Positions 1-7,963 of a stretch of DNA of 33,036 bases are shown here, piece by piece. Source of the stretch: a bacterium BMS3Abin03 (GTDB lineage Bacteria; Bacteroidota; Ignavibacteria; Ignavibacteriales; Ignavibacteriaceae); contig JAJDNK010000187.1 of assembly GCA_022340715.1 (NCBI GenBank), positions 1-33,036 of the forward strand, given 5' to 3'. The translations under genes and the position numbers were made by a program. The notes under the pieces were generated by a model. It had not been told where the DNA came from. It worked only from the letters and a program-made list of their open reading frames with translations, and ran no database searches. How positions within the stretch are numbered: the first letter of the stretch is position 1; each line of letters opens with the position of its first letter.

Positions 1-1784
1 ACACTATGTATCCTATGTTCACGAACTAGCTCTTCTTTTATAGTCATGCCCATTACTTCCCTCACATAATGTATCCAGTCATTCAATTCCTGTCCACTTA
101 AGTCAATAATAAGCGATTTCTTTTTTTCTTTCCATGCTTCATATATTCTTTTTCCAGAGGTTGGTTCATCCAAACTAACATTAAATTGGTAATTTATCTT
201 TATACCTTCCTGATCCGTAGACCAGACTTCGATCACTTTAGTTTCTTCTTTTATCAAACCGATAGTTATCCGTTCAGGTGTAACACCTAGTTCCGTCATT
301 TGCTGAAAGAGGACTGCCGCTGTTTCTGCCAATTCATCACTTTTATGCATGGCCATTGTTCTGGCTCTTACTCTTTCCAATGCCAATTGAATTTGTGATT
401 CTCTGGTTAGTGATTCAGCTTTTTGCAGATCAAGGAAGCGGATATAGGTTTGTTCAAACGCAGCCGCAAAACGCTTTACTATTTCCTTTTCTTCTTCACT
501 GAAACGTTTGAGATTGTAGCGCACGATGTCAATTCCTGAATGCTTATGAAACCAGCCCATCATAACCATTCCTTCAGCATTTTGAATCATTTTTTTTCTT
601 TGAGGTGGAACAGGCTGAATTTTGAATATTCCACTGAAAAAGGCATCTTTTTCTTTTTTGTTTAATGAATACTCAAAAAATCCTTCTCCGTGTGAATTAA
701 AAGCGTTATATATTTTTTCAAATATCGGTACGTCAGAGTACGGTAAATGATATATTTCCGGGTAAATGTCTTCTTCTACCGAAGCCCAGAAATGGATATC
801 TTTGGAGGAATCCAGGTTTAACTGGATATTGACAGAATGAATATCCGTTACAAGTATTCGAAATTCTTTGTAGAGCAATCTGACCACATCTTTTAACTCA
901 TTACTTTTATGCATACCCATAGACCGGGAACGTACTCTTTCCAACGCAGCTTCTATTTGTGCTTCCCTTGCCTGCGCTTCTGCTTTTTGCAGGTCGAGAA
1001 ATCGTATATAAGCCTGATCAAAAACGTTTGCAAATCTTTTAAGTATATGAATTTCATTTTCCGAAAGTAATTTCCCTGTATAAGAAGGAATAAATAAGGA
1101 AGAGTTTTTTGAAAAAACATCCGTTCTTGAAAAACTTTTACTTTCTAAAAGAAACTTTTTTACATGATCCGGAAATCGTTTGTAATCAGAATTTTCAAAA
1201 GACCATTTGAAAAAAGCATTTTTTTCCTCAAAGGAATAAGTTTTAGCAAAATATTCAGCCCCACTTTCTTTAGCATTCACTACATCTTTAGTAATAGGAT
1301 GATCAGAGTAAGGGATGTGGAAGTGGTCCGGTGAAGATAACAGGTCTGGATCAGTAGCTACATATTGATCAATACCTTTTAACGGATCCGAATATAAAAA
1401 AATACTTGCATTTCCACCTGCCTCCTCCTTCACAATATTCAATTCATATAATTTCTCAAAAAGAATTGCAGCGACATCTTTAAGTTCGTTACTTTTATGC
1501 ATAGCCATACTCCGTGAACGGACACGTTCAAGTGCAGCTTCAATTTCCAGTTCGCGGTTATGCTTTTCAACTGCTTTTCTCTTTTGCTCAAGCTCTTCAA
1601 TTGTTTCTTCAAGTAAAATTGCAGTTGTCTTTTTTACTTTCTCAGTTCTTTCAAGCTTGAATGCAGTTATTTCTAATTCTTTATCTGCATCCTTTACAGC
1701 TTTTATCAGGTTATCTTTTTGTTCAGGATCCAGTTTCTCAGATTGCTGAATAATCTCTAATATGTTTTGAAGTTTTTGGTTCAT
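1..1784 (-). CDS. Multi-module cytosolic sensor protein (GAF-like modules joined by ALERVR linkers), 3' end beyond window
   Basis: The frame is open from an ATG at 1784 to the left edge, giving about 594 residues without the C-terminus. No signal peptide or membrane segment is visible. Residues 1-80 are charged and probably coiled-coil. A linker of the form ALERVR(S/A)R(S/T)M(A/G)MHKS(N/D)EL then occurs three times, near residues 81-104, 278-301 and 466-489. Each is followed by a module of about 190 residues with a conserved H(F/L)PYSD-type stretch and a terminal LKRFA..F.Q.YIRFLDLQKAE helix. Such linkers are known from Bacteroidota signalling proteins that carry GAF/PAS modules and often end in a kinase or cyclase. 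The effector is not in the window, so output is unknown. It starts 8 nt after the second FIST gene and is probably co-transcribed with both. Confidence 0.8.
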   Translation of the reverse strand, partial: MNQKLQNILEIIQQSEKLDPEQKDNLIKAVKDADKELEITAFKLERTEKVKKTTAILLEETIEELEQKRKAVEKHNRELEIEAALERVRSRSMAMHKSNELKDVAAILFEKLYELNIVKEEAGGNASIFLYSDPLKGIDQYVATDPDLLSSPDHFHIPYSDHPITKDVVNAKESGAEYFAKTYSFEEKNAFFKWSFENSDYKRFPDHVKKFLLESKSFSRTDVFSKNSSLFIPSYTGKLLSENEIHILKRFANVFDQAYIRFLDLQKAEAQAREAQIEAALERVRSRSMGMHKSNELKDVVRLLYKEFRILVTDIHSVNIQLNLDSSKDIHFWASVEEDIYPEIYHLPYSDVPIFEKIYNAFNSHGEGFFEYSLNKKEKDAFFSGIFKIQPVPPQRKKMIQNAEGMVMMGWFHKHSGIDIVRYNLKRFSEEEKEIVKRFAAAFEQTYIRFLDLQKAESLTRESQIQLALERVRARTMAMHKSDELAETAAVLFQQMTELGVTPERITIGLIKEETKVIEVWSTDQEGIKINYQFNVSLDEPTSGKRIYEAWKEKKKSLIIDLSGQELNDWIHYVREVMGMTIKEELVREHRIHS

Positions 1785-1792
1785 TTAATTTT

Positions 1793-2929
1793 TTATTTTT
1801 CTTTTAATACAACACAGCAGGTTGTAAGGTTGTGCATTTCGAGATTTCCTCCGGTTGCTCTCGCAAGTTCTGCATTAGAAAACATTCCAGCCATTGGAAC
1901 ATCCCAAACCTTTCTTACACCTTCTATTTCTTCGCCCATCAGAGGTCCCAAAGAGACTAACCTGCCTCCGCAACTGTAAATGATTGTCGCATCAGCTTCA
2001 GGTATTTCAGTTTTGAGTTCTTTACATCCCTCGATGACTTTTTCGATCACATCAAAGTCAGGAGGCAGAGAAAATTTCACTTTTGCTCCCTGCGGGACCG
2101 AACCGCTGCAAAGGAAAGAACCGTCTTCCCAATTTACCCGTAGACCCGGTCTCATAACAGGAGCACCATGTTCCCTTTGAAGCTGAAGTGGAAAAGCAGC
2201 GGCTATTTCAGATTCAATTCTTTTATTTTCTTTGTTAAGATTTTCAAGTCCACTATATTTTTTTGTCATCTCAAGTGGCGATACACCTTCGATGGAGTAA
2301 ACAATATTTCCTTCACTTTTAGTTACTGTTTTTTCTGTACCCATCGGTTTCCAACCACATGTGGCTTTTCCTTTAATAATATATTTGTCCTCATCCAATA
2401 CCAGAGCAACAATACCCCTGTTACTTTCTTTGCCATTCGTAAAAACAAATTGATCTGAGAAGCTATAGTCATCACCTGCCATTCCACCATAAACATTTAC
2501 CTGCTTCCCGATAACGTCTTCAAATCCGTGAAGCAATTCTTCCGCGTTGGTGTCCATATTACTTCCGGCAACCAGGAAAGCAGGATGTGCAAATTTATTC
2601 AATGCCTGATGTGCCATGGCTTGTGTTACTTCACGATAATTTTTTTCGGGATATTCTTCAAAGAGAATAGTAAAATGGTCAGGGTGAACATCGAGAAGCA
2701 AAATAGCAATCGATTTTTCGGTAATTCCATGTTCAGTAAATTCTCCGTGGGTAGTGGAGCCATAAATACGAATATCTTCCTCATCAAGGATATTGCGAAT
2801 AGCCTCCCTATCCTGGCTGATAGAAAGAAAAACAATGGCAAGCGTTGGTTTAAATTTATCAGCAATGCTGGTAGTTAATGCGCTTTTAATTTCTTCAGGT
2901 GATTTTCCCGTTATTGATTTTGCTTTCAT
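1793..2929 (-). CDS. FIST domain protein (second of tandem pair)
   Basis: About 378 residues, cytosolic, with FIST N-terminal and C-terminal domains. The diagnostic stretch is the glycine-rich GGMAGDDYSF near residue 150, followed by FTNGKE and GIVALVLDED and a C-terminal region with YSCGGR and a CC pair six residues from the end. FIST domains are sensory modules; the best studied members (NosP) bind haem and nitric oxide and act on a partner kinase. Whether this protein binds haem cannot be seen here. The frame also permits GTG at 2932, but ATG at 2929 matches the start of the paralogue and follows a purine-rich AAAAAGAG. It ends 8 nt before the sensor gene. Confidence 0.9.
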   Translation of the reverse strand: MKAKSITGKSPEEIKSALTTSIADKFKPTLAIVFLSISQDREAIRNILDEEDIRIYGSTTHGEFTEHGITEKSIAILLLDVHPDHFTILFEEYPEKNYREVTQAMAHQALNKFAHPAFLVAGSNMDTNAEELLHGFEDVIGKQVNVYGGMAGDDYSFSDQFVFTNGKESNRGIVALVLDEDKYIIKGKATCGWKPMGTEKTVTKSEGNIVYSIEGVSPLEMTKKYSGLENLNKENKRIESEIAAAFPLQLQREHGAPVMRPGLRVNWEDGSFLCSGSVPQGAKVKFSLPPDFDVIEKVIEGCKELKTEIPEADATIIYSCGGRLVSLGPLMGEEIEGVRKVWDVPMAGMFSNAELARATGGNLEMHNLTTCCVVLKEK

Positions 2930-2969
2930 CACAACTCTTTTTTAATTAGTTGAAATATTAAATAAAACC

Positions 2970-2999
2970 TGTCACACTTCGACTTCGCACAGTGTGACA
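2970..2999. repeat. Intergenic palindrome between the FIST genes
   Basis: TGTCACACT (2970-2978) and AGTGTGACA (2991-2999) are perfect 9-bp inverted arms around a 12-nt loop TCGACTTCGCAC. No T-run follows on either strand, so it is not a classical terminator. The loop text resembles short interspersed repeats of Bacteroidota-type genomes. It could trim or partly stabilise the polycistronic message. Confidence 0.6.
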
Positions 3000-3000
3000 T

Positions 3001-4155
3001 TCATTTTTCTTTTAGTACAACACAGCAAGCAGTCAAATTCTGCAGATCATTATTCCCATCGGTGGCTCTGGCTATTTCACCATTACAGAAGAAACCAGCC
3101 ATTGGAGCATTCCAGACATTGTATATCCCTTCGATCTCTTTACTCATTAAGGGACCCAATGACAGTATACGTCCGGCGCAGCTAAACAGTATTACAGCAT
3201 CAGCATCGGGCATTTCTTTTTCTTTAAGATCTTTCAGTCCGTTAACAACTTTTTCAATTACGTCGAAATCCGGCGGCAGTGAAAATCTCACTTTTGAACC
3301 TTGCGGAACTTTACCCCCACAATAGAACGATCCATCTTCCCAATCTATCAATAAACCCGGACGCATAACCGGTGCGCCTTTTTCACGCAGTAACTGAAGC
3401 GGAAAGTTTGTGGCGATCAATCCAAGCTGTTCCTGACTGCCGCTCTGTAGGTTCTCTTCTTTCAATTCCTCTAATCCACCATATTTTCTTGTTTGTTCAA
3501 GTACTGAAACACCATCAACAGTAAATACGTGGTTGCCTTCACTTTTTGTAACTGTTTTGGGTGTTCCCGCAGCTTTCCAGCCGTGAGTAGCTTTTCCCTT
3601 AATTATGATTTTGTTTTCATCTAATACTAATGCTACTAAACCATGACTGCTGGATTTGCCATTTGTAAATACAAATTGTTCGGTGAATGTATAATCGTCA
3701 CCTGCCATTCCGCCAAATAGGTTTACGTCTTTCCCGAGAACATTTTCAAATCCCGAAATCATCTCTTCAACATCAGTTTTAAAATCACTCCCCGCAATTA
3801 AAAATGCCGGTTTTGCAAACTTTTCGAGTGATCTTTTTACTACTGATTGTGCACCTTGACCAAAATTTCTATCCTGAAATTCTTCAAATAATATTGTGAA
3901 ATATTCAGGATTGATATCCAACAAAATAATCGCAGTGGAATTTTTTTCAATTTCATCATTGATAAATTCTCCGTTTGATGTTGCGCCGAAAATTGAAATT
4001 CCTTCTTTATCCAGTATTTTACAAATGGCATCACGGTCCTGAGAAATGGACAAAAAAACAATTGCCAGCGTAGGATTAAAACCATCGGATTCATTTTCAA
4101 CTAAAGCAGATTTAATTTCTTCCGGTGTTTTTCCTTTTATTGATTTTGCTTTCAT
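3001..4155 (-). CDS. FIST domain protein (first of tandem pair)
   Basis: 384 residues, clearly paralogous to the following gene along its whole length: the same MKAKSI start, LAIVFLSISQDR, GGMAGDDYTF, FTNGKSS, WEDGSF and a C-terminal TACCVVLKEK. The main difference is a short insertion near residue 240 (LQSGSQEQ region). Both FIST domains are present and no export signal is visible. The gene lies 71 nt upstream of the second FIST gene, with a hairpin in the gap. Tandem duplication followed by divergence is the simplest origin, and it may mean two ligands or a heteromer feeding one downstream sensor; that role is inference. Confidence 0.9.
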   Translation of the reverse strand: MKAKSIKGKTPEEIKSALVENESDGFNPTLAIVFLSISQDRDAICKILDKEGISIFGATSNGEFINDEIEKNSTAIILLDINPEYFTILFEEFQDRNFGQGAQSVVKRSLEKFAKPAFLIAGSDFKTDVEEMISGFENVLGKDVNLFGGMAGDDYTFTEQFVFTNGKSSSHGLVALVLDENKIIIKGKATHGWKAAGTPKTVTKSEGNHVFTVDGVSVLEQTRKYGGLEELKEENLQSGSQEQLGLIATNFPLQLLREKGAPVMRPGLLIDWEDGSFYCGGKVPQGSKVRFSLPPDFDVIEKVVNGLKDLKEKEMPDADAVILFSCAGRILSLGPLMSKEIEGIYNVWNAPMAGFFCNGEIARATDGNNDLQNLTACCVVLKEK

Positions 4156-4242
4156 TGCAACTCTTTTTAATAGTTTTTATGTGTTGTTAGCTTTTCGTTA
4201 TTCTTTATTGAATTCATGCTACTGTTAGTAGTCATTTTACAA

Positions 4243-4758
4243 TTATCTCAATCCAAAGATGCACATATAAATTATGGTAGCTGAAATAATTATGTTATTA
4301 ATATTTACAACAATATGATTTTTCATTGTCATTGCTATAGCAAAGATTATTGTTCCCAGAATTATAATGATACCCGTCCAGGCAGGAAAGAATCCTGTCC
4401 TGATAATAGCAATTCCAAATATTATAAATCCTATTATATTAATAATTCCAGGGATTCTATAAATAGGATGTATCTTAATAAATTCTGAAAAAGATATCTT
4501 AGAATTCATTACCTGGATGGGGAAATAAGCTAAACCAAAATAAGTTATCGAAATAAATACAGTTCCAATTAAACTTAAATTAATAACCAAATGAGATTGC
4601 AGTAAATGTAATCCCCATATTCCAAATCCAGCAAGGATATGGTAGACAGAAGTCATATAATATACAGTTGAATTGTGACCCCCTTCTATAATTTCTATAA
4701 TTTCAGAAACAATCCAAAACATAAATCCCCAAATGGCTATGTAAATTAAATAGTTCAT
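4243..4758 (-). CDS. Integral membrane protein, unknown function
   Basis: 171 residues, very hydrophobic, with about five predicted membrane helices (near residues 3-20, 35-55, 62-80, 103-122, 128-165). I recognise no catalytic motif; it looks like a small DUF4386-like or DoxX-like membrane protein, but I cannot assign a family. Its ATG overlaps the stop codon of the preceding 62-residue gene by 4 nt (ATGA arrangement), so the two are probably translationally coupled. Confidence 0.7.
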   Translation of the reverse strand: MNYLIYIAIWGFMFWIVSEIIEIIEGGHNSTVYYMTSVYHILAGFGIWGLHLLQSHLVINLSLIGTVFISITYFGLAYFPIQVMNSKISFSEFIKIHPIYRIPGIINIIGFIIFGIAIIRTGFFPAWTGIIIILGTIIFAIAMTMKNHIVVNINNIIISATIIYMCIFGLR

Positions 4759-4943
4759 TTGATTAATTTTTTAATTACCACTAATGCGGCTTTCTTTCGT
4801 CTTTCATTCCAATTGTTAATCTGAAGCGCAATGAGTATTCCTATTACTACAAGTATTATTTCTCCAATTGCATATCGTAAATAAGCCATCACTTTATTTT
4901 CGGCTGCAAGCTCTTTTCTGATGTTTCTGAAAAATCTTAACAT
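4755..4943 (-). CDS. Short DUF6090-type membrane protein (N-terminal module only)
   Basis: 62 residues with the typical N-terminus of DUF6090-family proteins: MLRFFRNIRKELAAEN, then YAIGEIILVVIGILIALQINNWNE, a single membrane helix. Family members are usually several times longer, with a soluble domain after the NNWNE motif; here the protein ends 16 residues after it. It could be a truncated gene or a genuinely short version. The stop overlaps the start of the next membrane protein, which argues that it is still translated. A second, broken copy of the same module lies at 5914-6053. Confidence 0.65.
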   Translation of the reverse strand: MLRFFRNIRKELAAENKVMAYLRYAIGEIILVVIGILIALQINNWNERRKKAALVVIKKLIK

Positions 4944-5111
4944 AGCTTGATTACTTCCGGAAATTTTCTATAATCAATTTTACTTTCATTATGAACTACT
5001 ATTATTTGTTATGCTTCTTTGTAAAGAATCAGGATTGTCTTTCAGAGATGAAAGAATCAGTTCTCAGTTTATTTAAGTATATCTGTATAGGTACAATTTT
5101 TTATTACCGAA

Positions 5112-5813
5112 TTAAAAACCGAGACTTGTGATCAATCCGAATTGAAGCTCTATTCCAAATCCTTTTAACTTGCTTACTTGATCATCAGCTTGATCGTTTG
5201 CGTAGGTAGCAGGATTTATTGTTTTATTTAATTCGGAATAATCAATTTCATCAAATCCTATTGTATAATAAGGTCTGATTGTAAATCCCAAAGGAATATC
5301 TTCACTCAATTTAATCATTAAGATCACTTGTGGCGATACTGCTGTAGAAAACGAAGTGATATCAACTTTCGTTTCAGTGGATCCGGTTATTCTTGTTGAA
5401 ATTTCAGGACTAATAATCTCGATTGTAAGTCCGACACCGTAACCGATCATATCTTCAAATGCGCCGTAACCAAATCCTAATCCGAATGAGTTAAAACTCA
5501 TATCAATTTCTCTCTTAAAATTAGTCCCGTTGACTACACCTTCCGAAGTTAACTGAGTAGAGCGGGAGTTGTATCTTACATCCATTTGAATACTAATAAA
5601 ATTAAGCCCCCCGTTTATTCCAAAACCGGTAAAGGCGCCGGGTTTATCTAACTCCTTTGAAAGATAATTCCTGGCATCATTGTAATGATCAATAACAAAA
5701 TCCGCACCGTCGGTATTCAACCAGGAAAACCCGTACCCGGCAGTTACCCAAACCTGAGCTGATATAAGCGGGGGCAGGGATAAAACAACTAGCAGTATAT
5801 ATATTTTCTTCAT
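5112..5813 (-). CDS. Secreted outer-membrane beta-barrel-like protein
   Basis: 233 residues with a clear signal peptide (MKKIYILLVVLSLPPLISAQ, cleavage after SA). The mature part consists of alternating aromatic and polar strands such as FSWLN, GGLNFISIQMDVRYNSR, FGLGFGYGAF and PLGFTIRPYYTIGFDEIDY, and ends in FGIELQFGLITSLGF with a terminal aromatic, as in outer-membrane barrels. No enzyme motif is visible. GGAG stands 9 nt before the ATG. It appears to stand alone between AT-rich gaps. Confidence 0.7.
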   Translation of the reverse strand: MKKIYILLVVLSLPPLISAQVWVTAGYGFSWLNTDGADFVIDHYNDARNYLSKELDKPGAFTGFGINGGLNFISIQMDVRYNSRSTQLTSEGVVNGTNFKREIDMSFNSFGLGFGYGAFEDMIGYGVGLTIEIISPEISTRITGSTETKVDITSFSTAVSPQVILMIKLSEDIPLGFTIRPYYTIGFDEIDYSELNKTINPATYANDQADDQVSKLKGFGIELQFGLITSLGF

Positions 5814-5913
5814 AATAGCTCCAATTAGATTTGCTGGTAATAATTTAAGTTGTTTTCAAAGTCTTACATTATTAAGAATTTATCGATATATGAAAAGATA
5901 ACATCTTTATTTT

Positions 5914-6053
5914 TTACAACAGGCTATTCAGCTGAAAAGCAATTAGGATACTGATCACAATCAGAAATATTTCTCCAATTGCATAATGCAGGTTTTTTCA
6001 ACGTTATTTTCAGTTGCTAGTTTTTGCCTGATGCTTCTGAAAAATCTTATCAT
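5914..6053 (-). pseudogene. Frameshifted DUF6090-type N-terminal module
   Basis: From ATG at 6053 the sequence reads MIRFFRSIRQKLATENNVEK and then goes out of frame. Restoring one lost base near 5992-5995 gives YLHYAIGEIFLIVISILIAF followed by QLNSLL and a stop at 5914. This matches the intact 62-residue gene at 4755-4943 along the whole module. The repaired product would have only about 46 residues, so this copy was already short, or was truncated, before the frameshift. Confidence 0.65.
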
Positions 6054-6230
6054 AAGCTGTTGTCGAGTTGTTTTTTAATTAATGCATTTATAAAAGTTGA
6101 AGTGAAAAATTAAAGTAGCAATTTTAATTTTAGTTGCAAAACAAATTTTGTCTTCACGGGATACATTAAGTCCGCAGTTAATATTTTCTGCGGACAAGCA
6201 ATTATTCAATAATTATAAACCACTTATAAA

Positions 6231-6267
6231 AAAGATGTCACCTTTTTTATTGTAAGATGACATCTTT
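6231..6267 (-). terminator. Rho-independent terminator
   Basis: Arms AAAGATGTCA and TGACATCTTT (10 bp) enclose a 17-nt loop. On the minus strand the stem is followed by a run of T residues (TTTTTTATAA), just after the stop of the small exported protein at 6285. Confidence 0.7.
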
Positions 6268-6284
6268 AAAGTTATTGTCGTTAT

Positions 6285-6710
6285 TTATTTTTGTGGTGGT
6301 AAAGGATACTGGTTCTGAATACTGTAAATGTTATCCTTATGTTCCATAATCATGGCAGTCAACTCCTTCCATGCATCCGGCTGTTTTTCAACCATTCGTT
6401 TTCTAAACTCTCCCCAGAACTTGCTGAATGCGTCCATATCTTTCACTGTGTACCATACATTAACATTCCATTCATCACCCCAGGCATGATTGAACAAACC
6501 CCAGTTGTAGATAAAGCCATCATCAACAAGGCTCTTTAATACCGGACCCATTTTTTCATTTATTAATTTGTTAGCAGCCCCGATATCGGACATTTTGACT
6601 TTCTGAAAGCTTACAACCAATAATGGATGCTCTTCACTTTGTGCGGACATATTTCCTGCCACAAATATGAAGATTATTAGTGCTGCGAAAAATTTCATTA
6701 ATTTATTCAT
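6285..6710 (-). CDS. Small exported protein, probable dimeric alpha-beta-barrel fold
   Basis: 141 residues from ATG at 6710, chosen over the upstream start at 6755 because AGGAGAT precedes it and the signal peptide (MNKLMKFFAALIIFIFVAGNMSAQ) begins there. The mature part is a beta-alpha-beta-beta-alpha-beta pattern: HPLLVVSFQKVK, helix to LVDDG, YNWGLFNHAWGDEWNVNVWYTVKDMDAFSKFWGEF, then a helix and a short tail. This resembles ferredoxin-like/ABM-type proteins but lacks recognisable catalytic residues. It is weakly similar in plan to the exported protein at 8538-8975, and the two bracket three NTF2-like genes. Confidence 0.65.
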   Translation of the reverse strand: MNKLMKFFAALIIFIFVAGNMSAQSEEHPLLVVSFQKVKMSDIGAANKLINEKMGPVLKSLVDDGFIYNWGLFNHAWGDEWNVNVWYTVKDMDAFSKFWGEFRKRMVEKQPDAWKELTAMIMEHKDNIYSIQNQYPLPPQK

Positions 6711-6768
6711 AACATCTCCTTTGAGTTTGTAACTGAAGTTGCACAATAATGCCACGTATTATTTAAGA

Positions 6769-6804
6769 TTCTGGACTCCCCCGCATTCGCGGGGGTCGCC
6801 AGAA
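6769..6804. repeat. GC-rich interspersed palindrome
   Basis: Nested hairpin: CCCCCGC / GCGGGGG around an ATTC loop, flanked by TTCTGG / CCAGAA. It is far more GC-rich than its surroundings and matches the general form of the TCTGGACTCCCGC…CCAGAATGAC interspersed repeat seen in many bacterial genomes. It lies between two minus-strand genes and could act as a transcript-stabilising or terminating hairpin. Confidence 0.65.
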
Positions 6805-6850
6805 TGACATTTTGCAAACTTTGTTTTAATAATTAATAAAGAATATTTTC

Positions 6851-7327
6851 TTATTCCATTATATTGTTTTTATCACCCGAAGTTTTTCCACCATGGTCGC
6901 CAATTAAAACCCACTTACCGTCTTTTTTCATAAGAATGTCGGTCCAGATACCGGAACTCGGTGTTTCCTTACCTGTTTTATTATCCTTTGAAAGTTGTGA
7001 GTATGAGTAATGAACGTAAGCAAAATCACCTTTTACCCAGATTGTTAATGGCGTAAGCGTATGAAGTATAGGTGTATTATTTTTCATATCGTTTTCAATC
7101 CATTTAGCTGTATTTGCTTTACTTTGAGGAACCAGGGATTGATTAGACCATCCCATATAACTGTCATCAAAATATGTTAGAAATGTTTGTGCGTTATCTA
7201 CATCCCAATATTTTTCTACACCCGCCCAAACATCTTTTTGTGCATCCGACCATTGTTGGGCAAAGCTGTTCCCCGATAAAAGTATTACCACAAATAAAAT
7301 TGTGATAGTTGAAAATAAGTTTTTCAT
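6851..7327 (-). CDS. Exported NTF2/SnoaL-like protein
   Basis: 158 residues with a signal peptide (MKNLFSTITILFVVILLSGNSFAQ) and a start preceded by AGGAG. The mature part has the DUF4440/SnoaL-like cone-shaped fold pattern: an N-terminal helix (DAQKDVWAGVEKYW), DNAQTFLTYFDDSYMGW, the long helix AKWIENDM, then strands LTIWVKGDFAYVHYSYS and GIWTDILMKKDGKWVLIGDHGG. Members include enzymes and ligand-binding proteins, so substrate cannot be predicted. It lies 30 nt upstream of the GC-rich side of this cluster's shared minus-strand block, with the next NTF2-like gene just before it. Confidence 0.75.
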   Translation of the reverse strand: MKNLFSTITILFVVILLSGNSFAQQWSDAQKDVWAGVEKYWDVDNAQTFLTYFDDSYMGWSNQSLVPQSKANTAKWIENDMKNNTPILHTLTPLTIWVKGDFAYVHYSYSQLSKDNKTGKETPSSGIWTDILMKKDGKWVLIGDHGGKTSGDKNNIME

Positions 7328-7357
7328 ACTGCTACTCCTTTTTTAGTGATAGATTGT

Positions 7358-7882
7358 TTATTTCATTTCGCCATTAGCCGGCATCATTGTAAAACCAAGC
7401 TGCTCCATTAACGACTGGTTATCATATGCAACTATTTCTCTTGTCATTTTCCCATTAGAAATGTGAAAAATACTTTCTCCCCAAAAACTGACAGGCTTAC
7501 CGGTAGGAGGCATTTCACCTGGACCAGTATTTGTCCCTGTTAAAATCCAACGACCTGCCATACCATTTTCTGAGTATAATACATTATCAACTGTTATCTT
7601 GACATCAGGATATGCTGTTCTTAATGCAGACATTGCTTTTTTAATACCTTCCAAACCTTTAACATCAGGTTGTGTATTTACAATGCGCAAAAAGGTTGAA
7701 TCAACAATTGCGTCTAGTTCATCATAGTTCCCGTTATTCCAAACTTCTACATATTTATCAATGATCGGTTTCAGTTCTACCGAAGGATCAGGTTTTGGCT
7801 GCTGGCATCCTGCTGTAAAAATGAGAGCAATTAGAAAAAACAAAGAACTTGTCTTTAGAATTTTGTTAATTAATAGTTTCAT
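7358..7882 (-). CDS. NTF2/SnoaL-like lipoprotein (ester cyclase-like)
   Basis: 174 residues from ATG at 7882, chosen because the signal sequence begins there (MKLLINKILKTSSLFFLIALIFTAGC) and AAAGG precedes it. FTAGC is a lipobox, so a lipid-anchored protein is expected. The mature part is SnoaL-like polyketide-cyclase/ester-cyclase type: KPIIDKYVEVWNNGNYDELD, IVNTQPDVKGLEGIKKAM, YPDVKITVDNVLYSENGMAGRW, GKPVSFWGESIFHISNGKM. This is the best family match of the three NTF2-like genes here. It lies 30 nt upstream of the next one on the same strand. Confidence 0.8.
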   Translation of the reverse strand: MKLLINKILKTSSLFFLIALIFTAGCQQPKPDPSVELKPIIDKYVEVWNNGNYDELDAIVDSTFLRIVNTQPDVKGLEGIKKAMSALRTAYPDVKITVDNVLYSENGMAGRWILTGTNTGPGEMPPTGKPVSFWGESIFHISNGKMTREIVAYDNQSLMEQLGFTMMPANGEMK

Positions 7883-7963
7883 AGTACTAATACCTTTTAG
7901 ATTATTGAAAGAAACATTTTTGAAAAATGGATATGAGCCACCATCCATTTACCAATAAAAATA

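Larger units (their letters stand above)
5814..6284. other. 471-nt gap: DUF6090 relic and a terminator
   Basis: Apart from the frameshifted module at 5914-6053 and the hairpin at 6231-6267, the gap is AT-rich and holds no other supportable gene. The stretch 5814-5913 may carry the promoter of the barrel-protein gene, but no clear Bacteroidota -33/-7 pair stood out. Confidence 0.5.
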
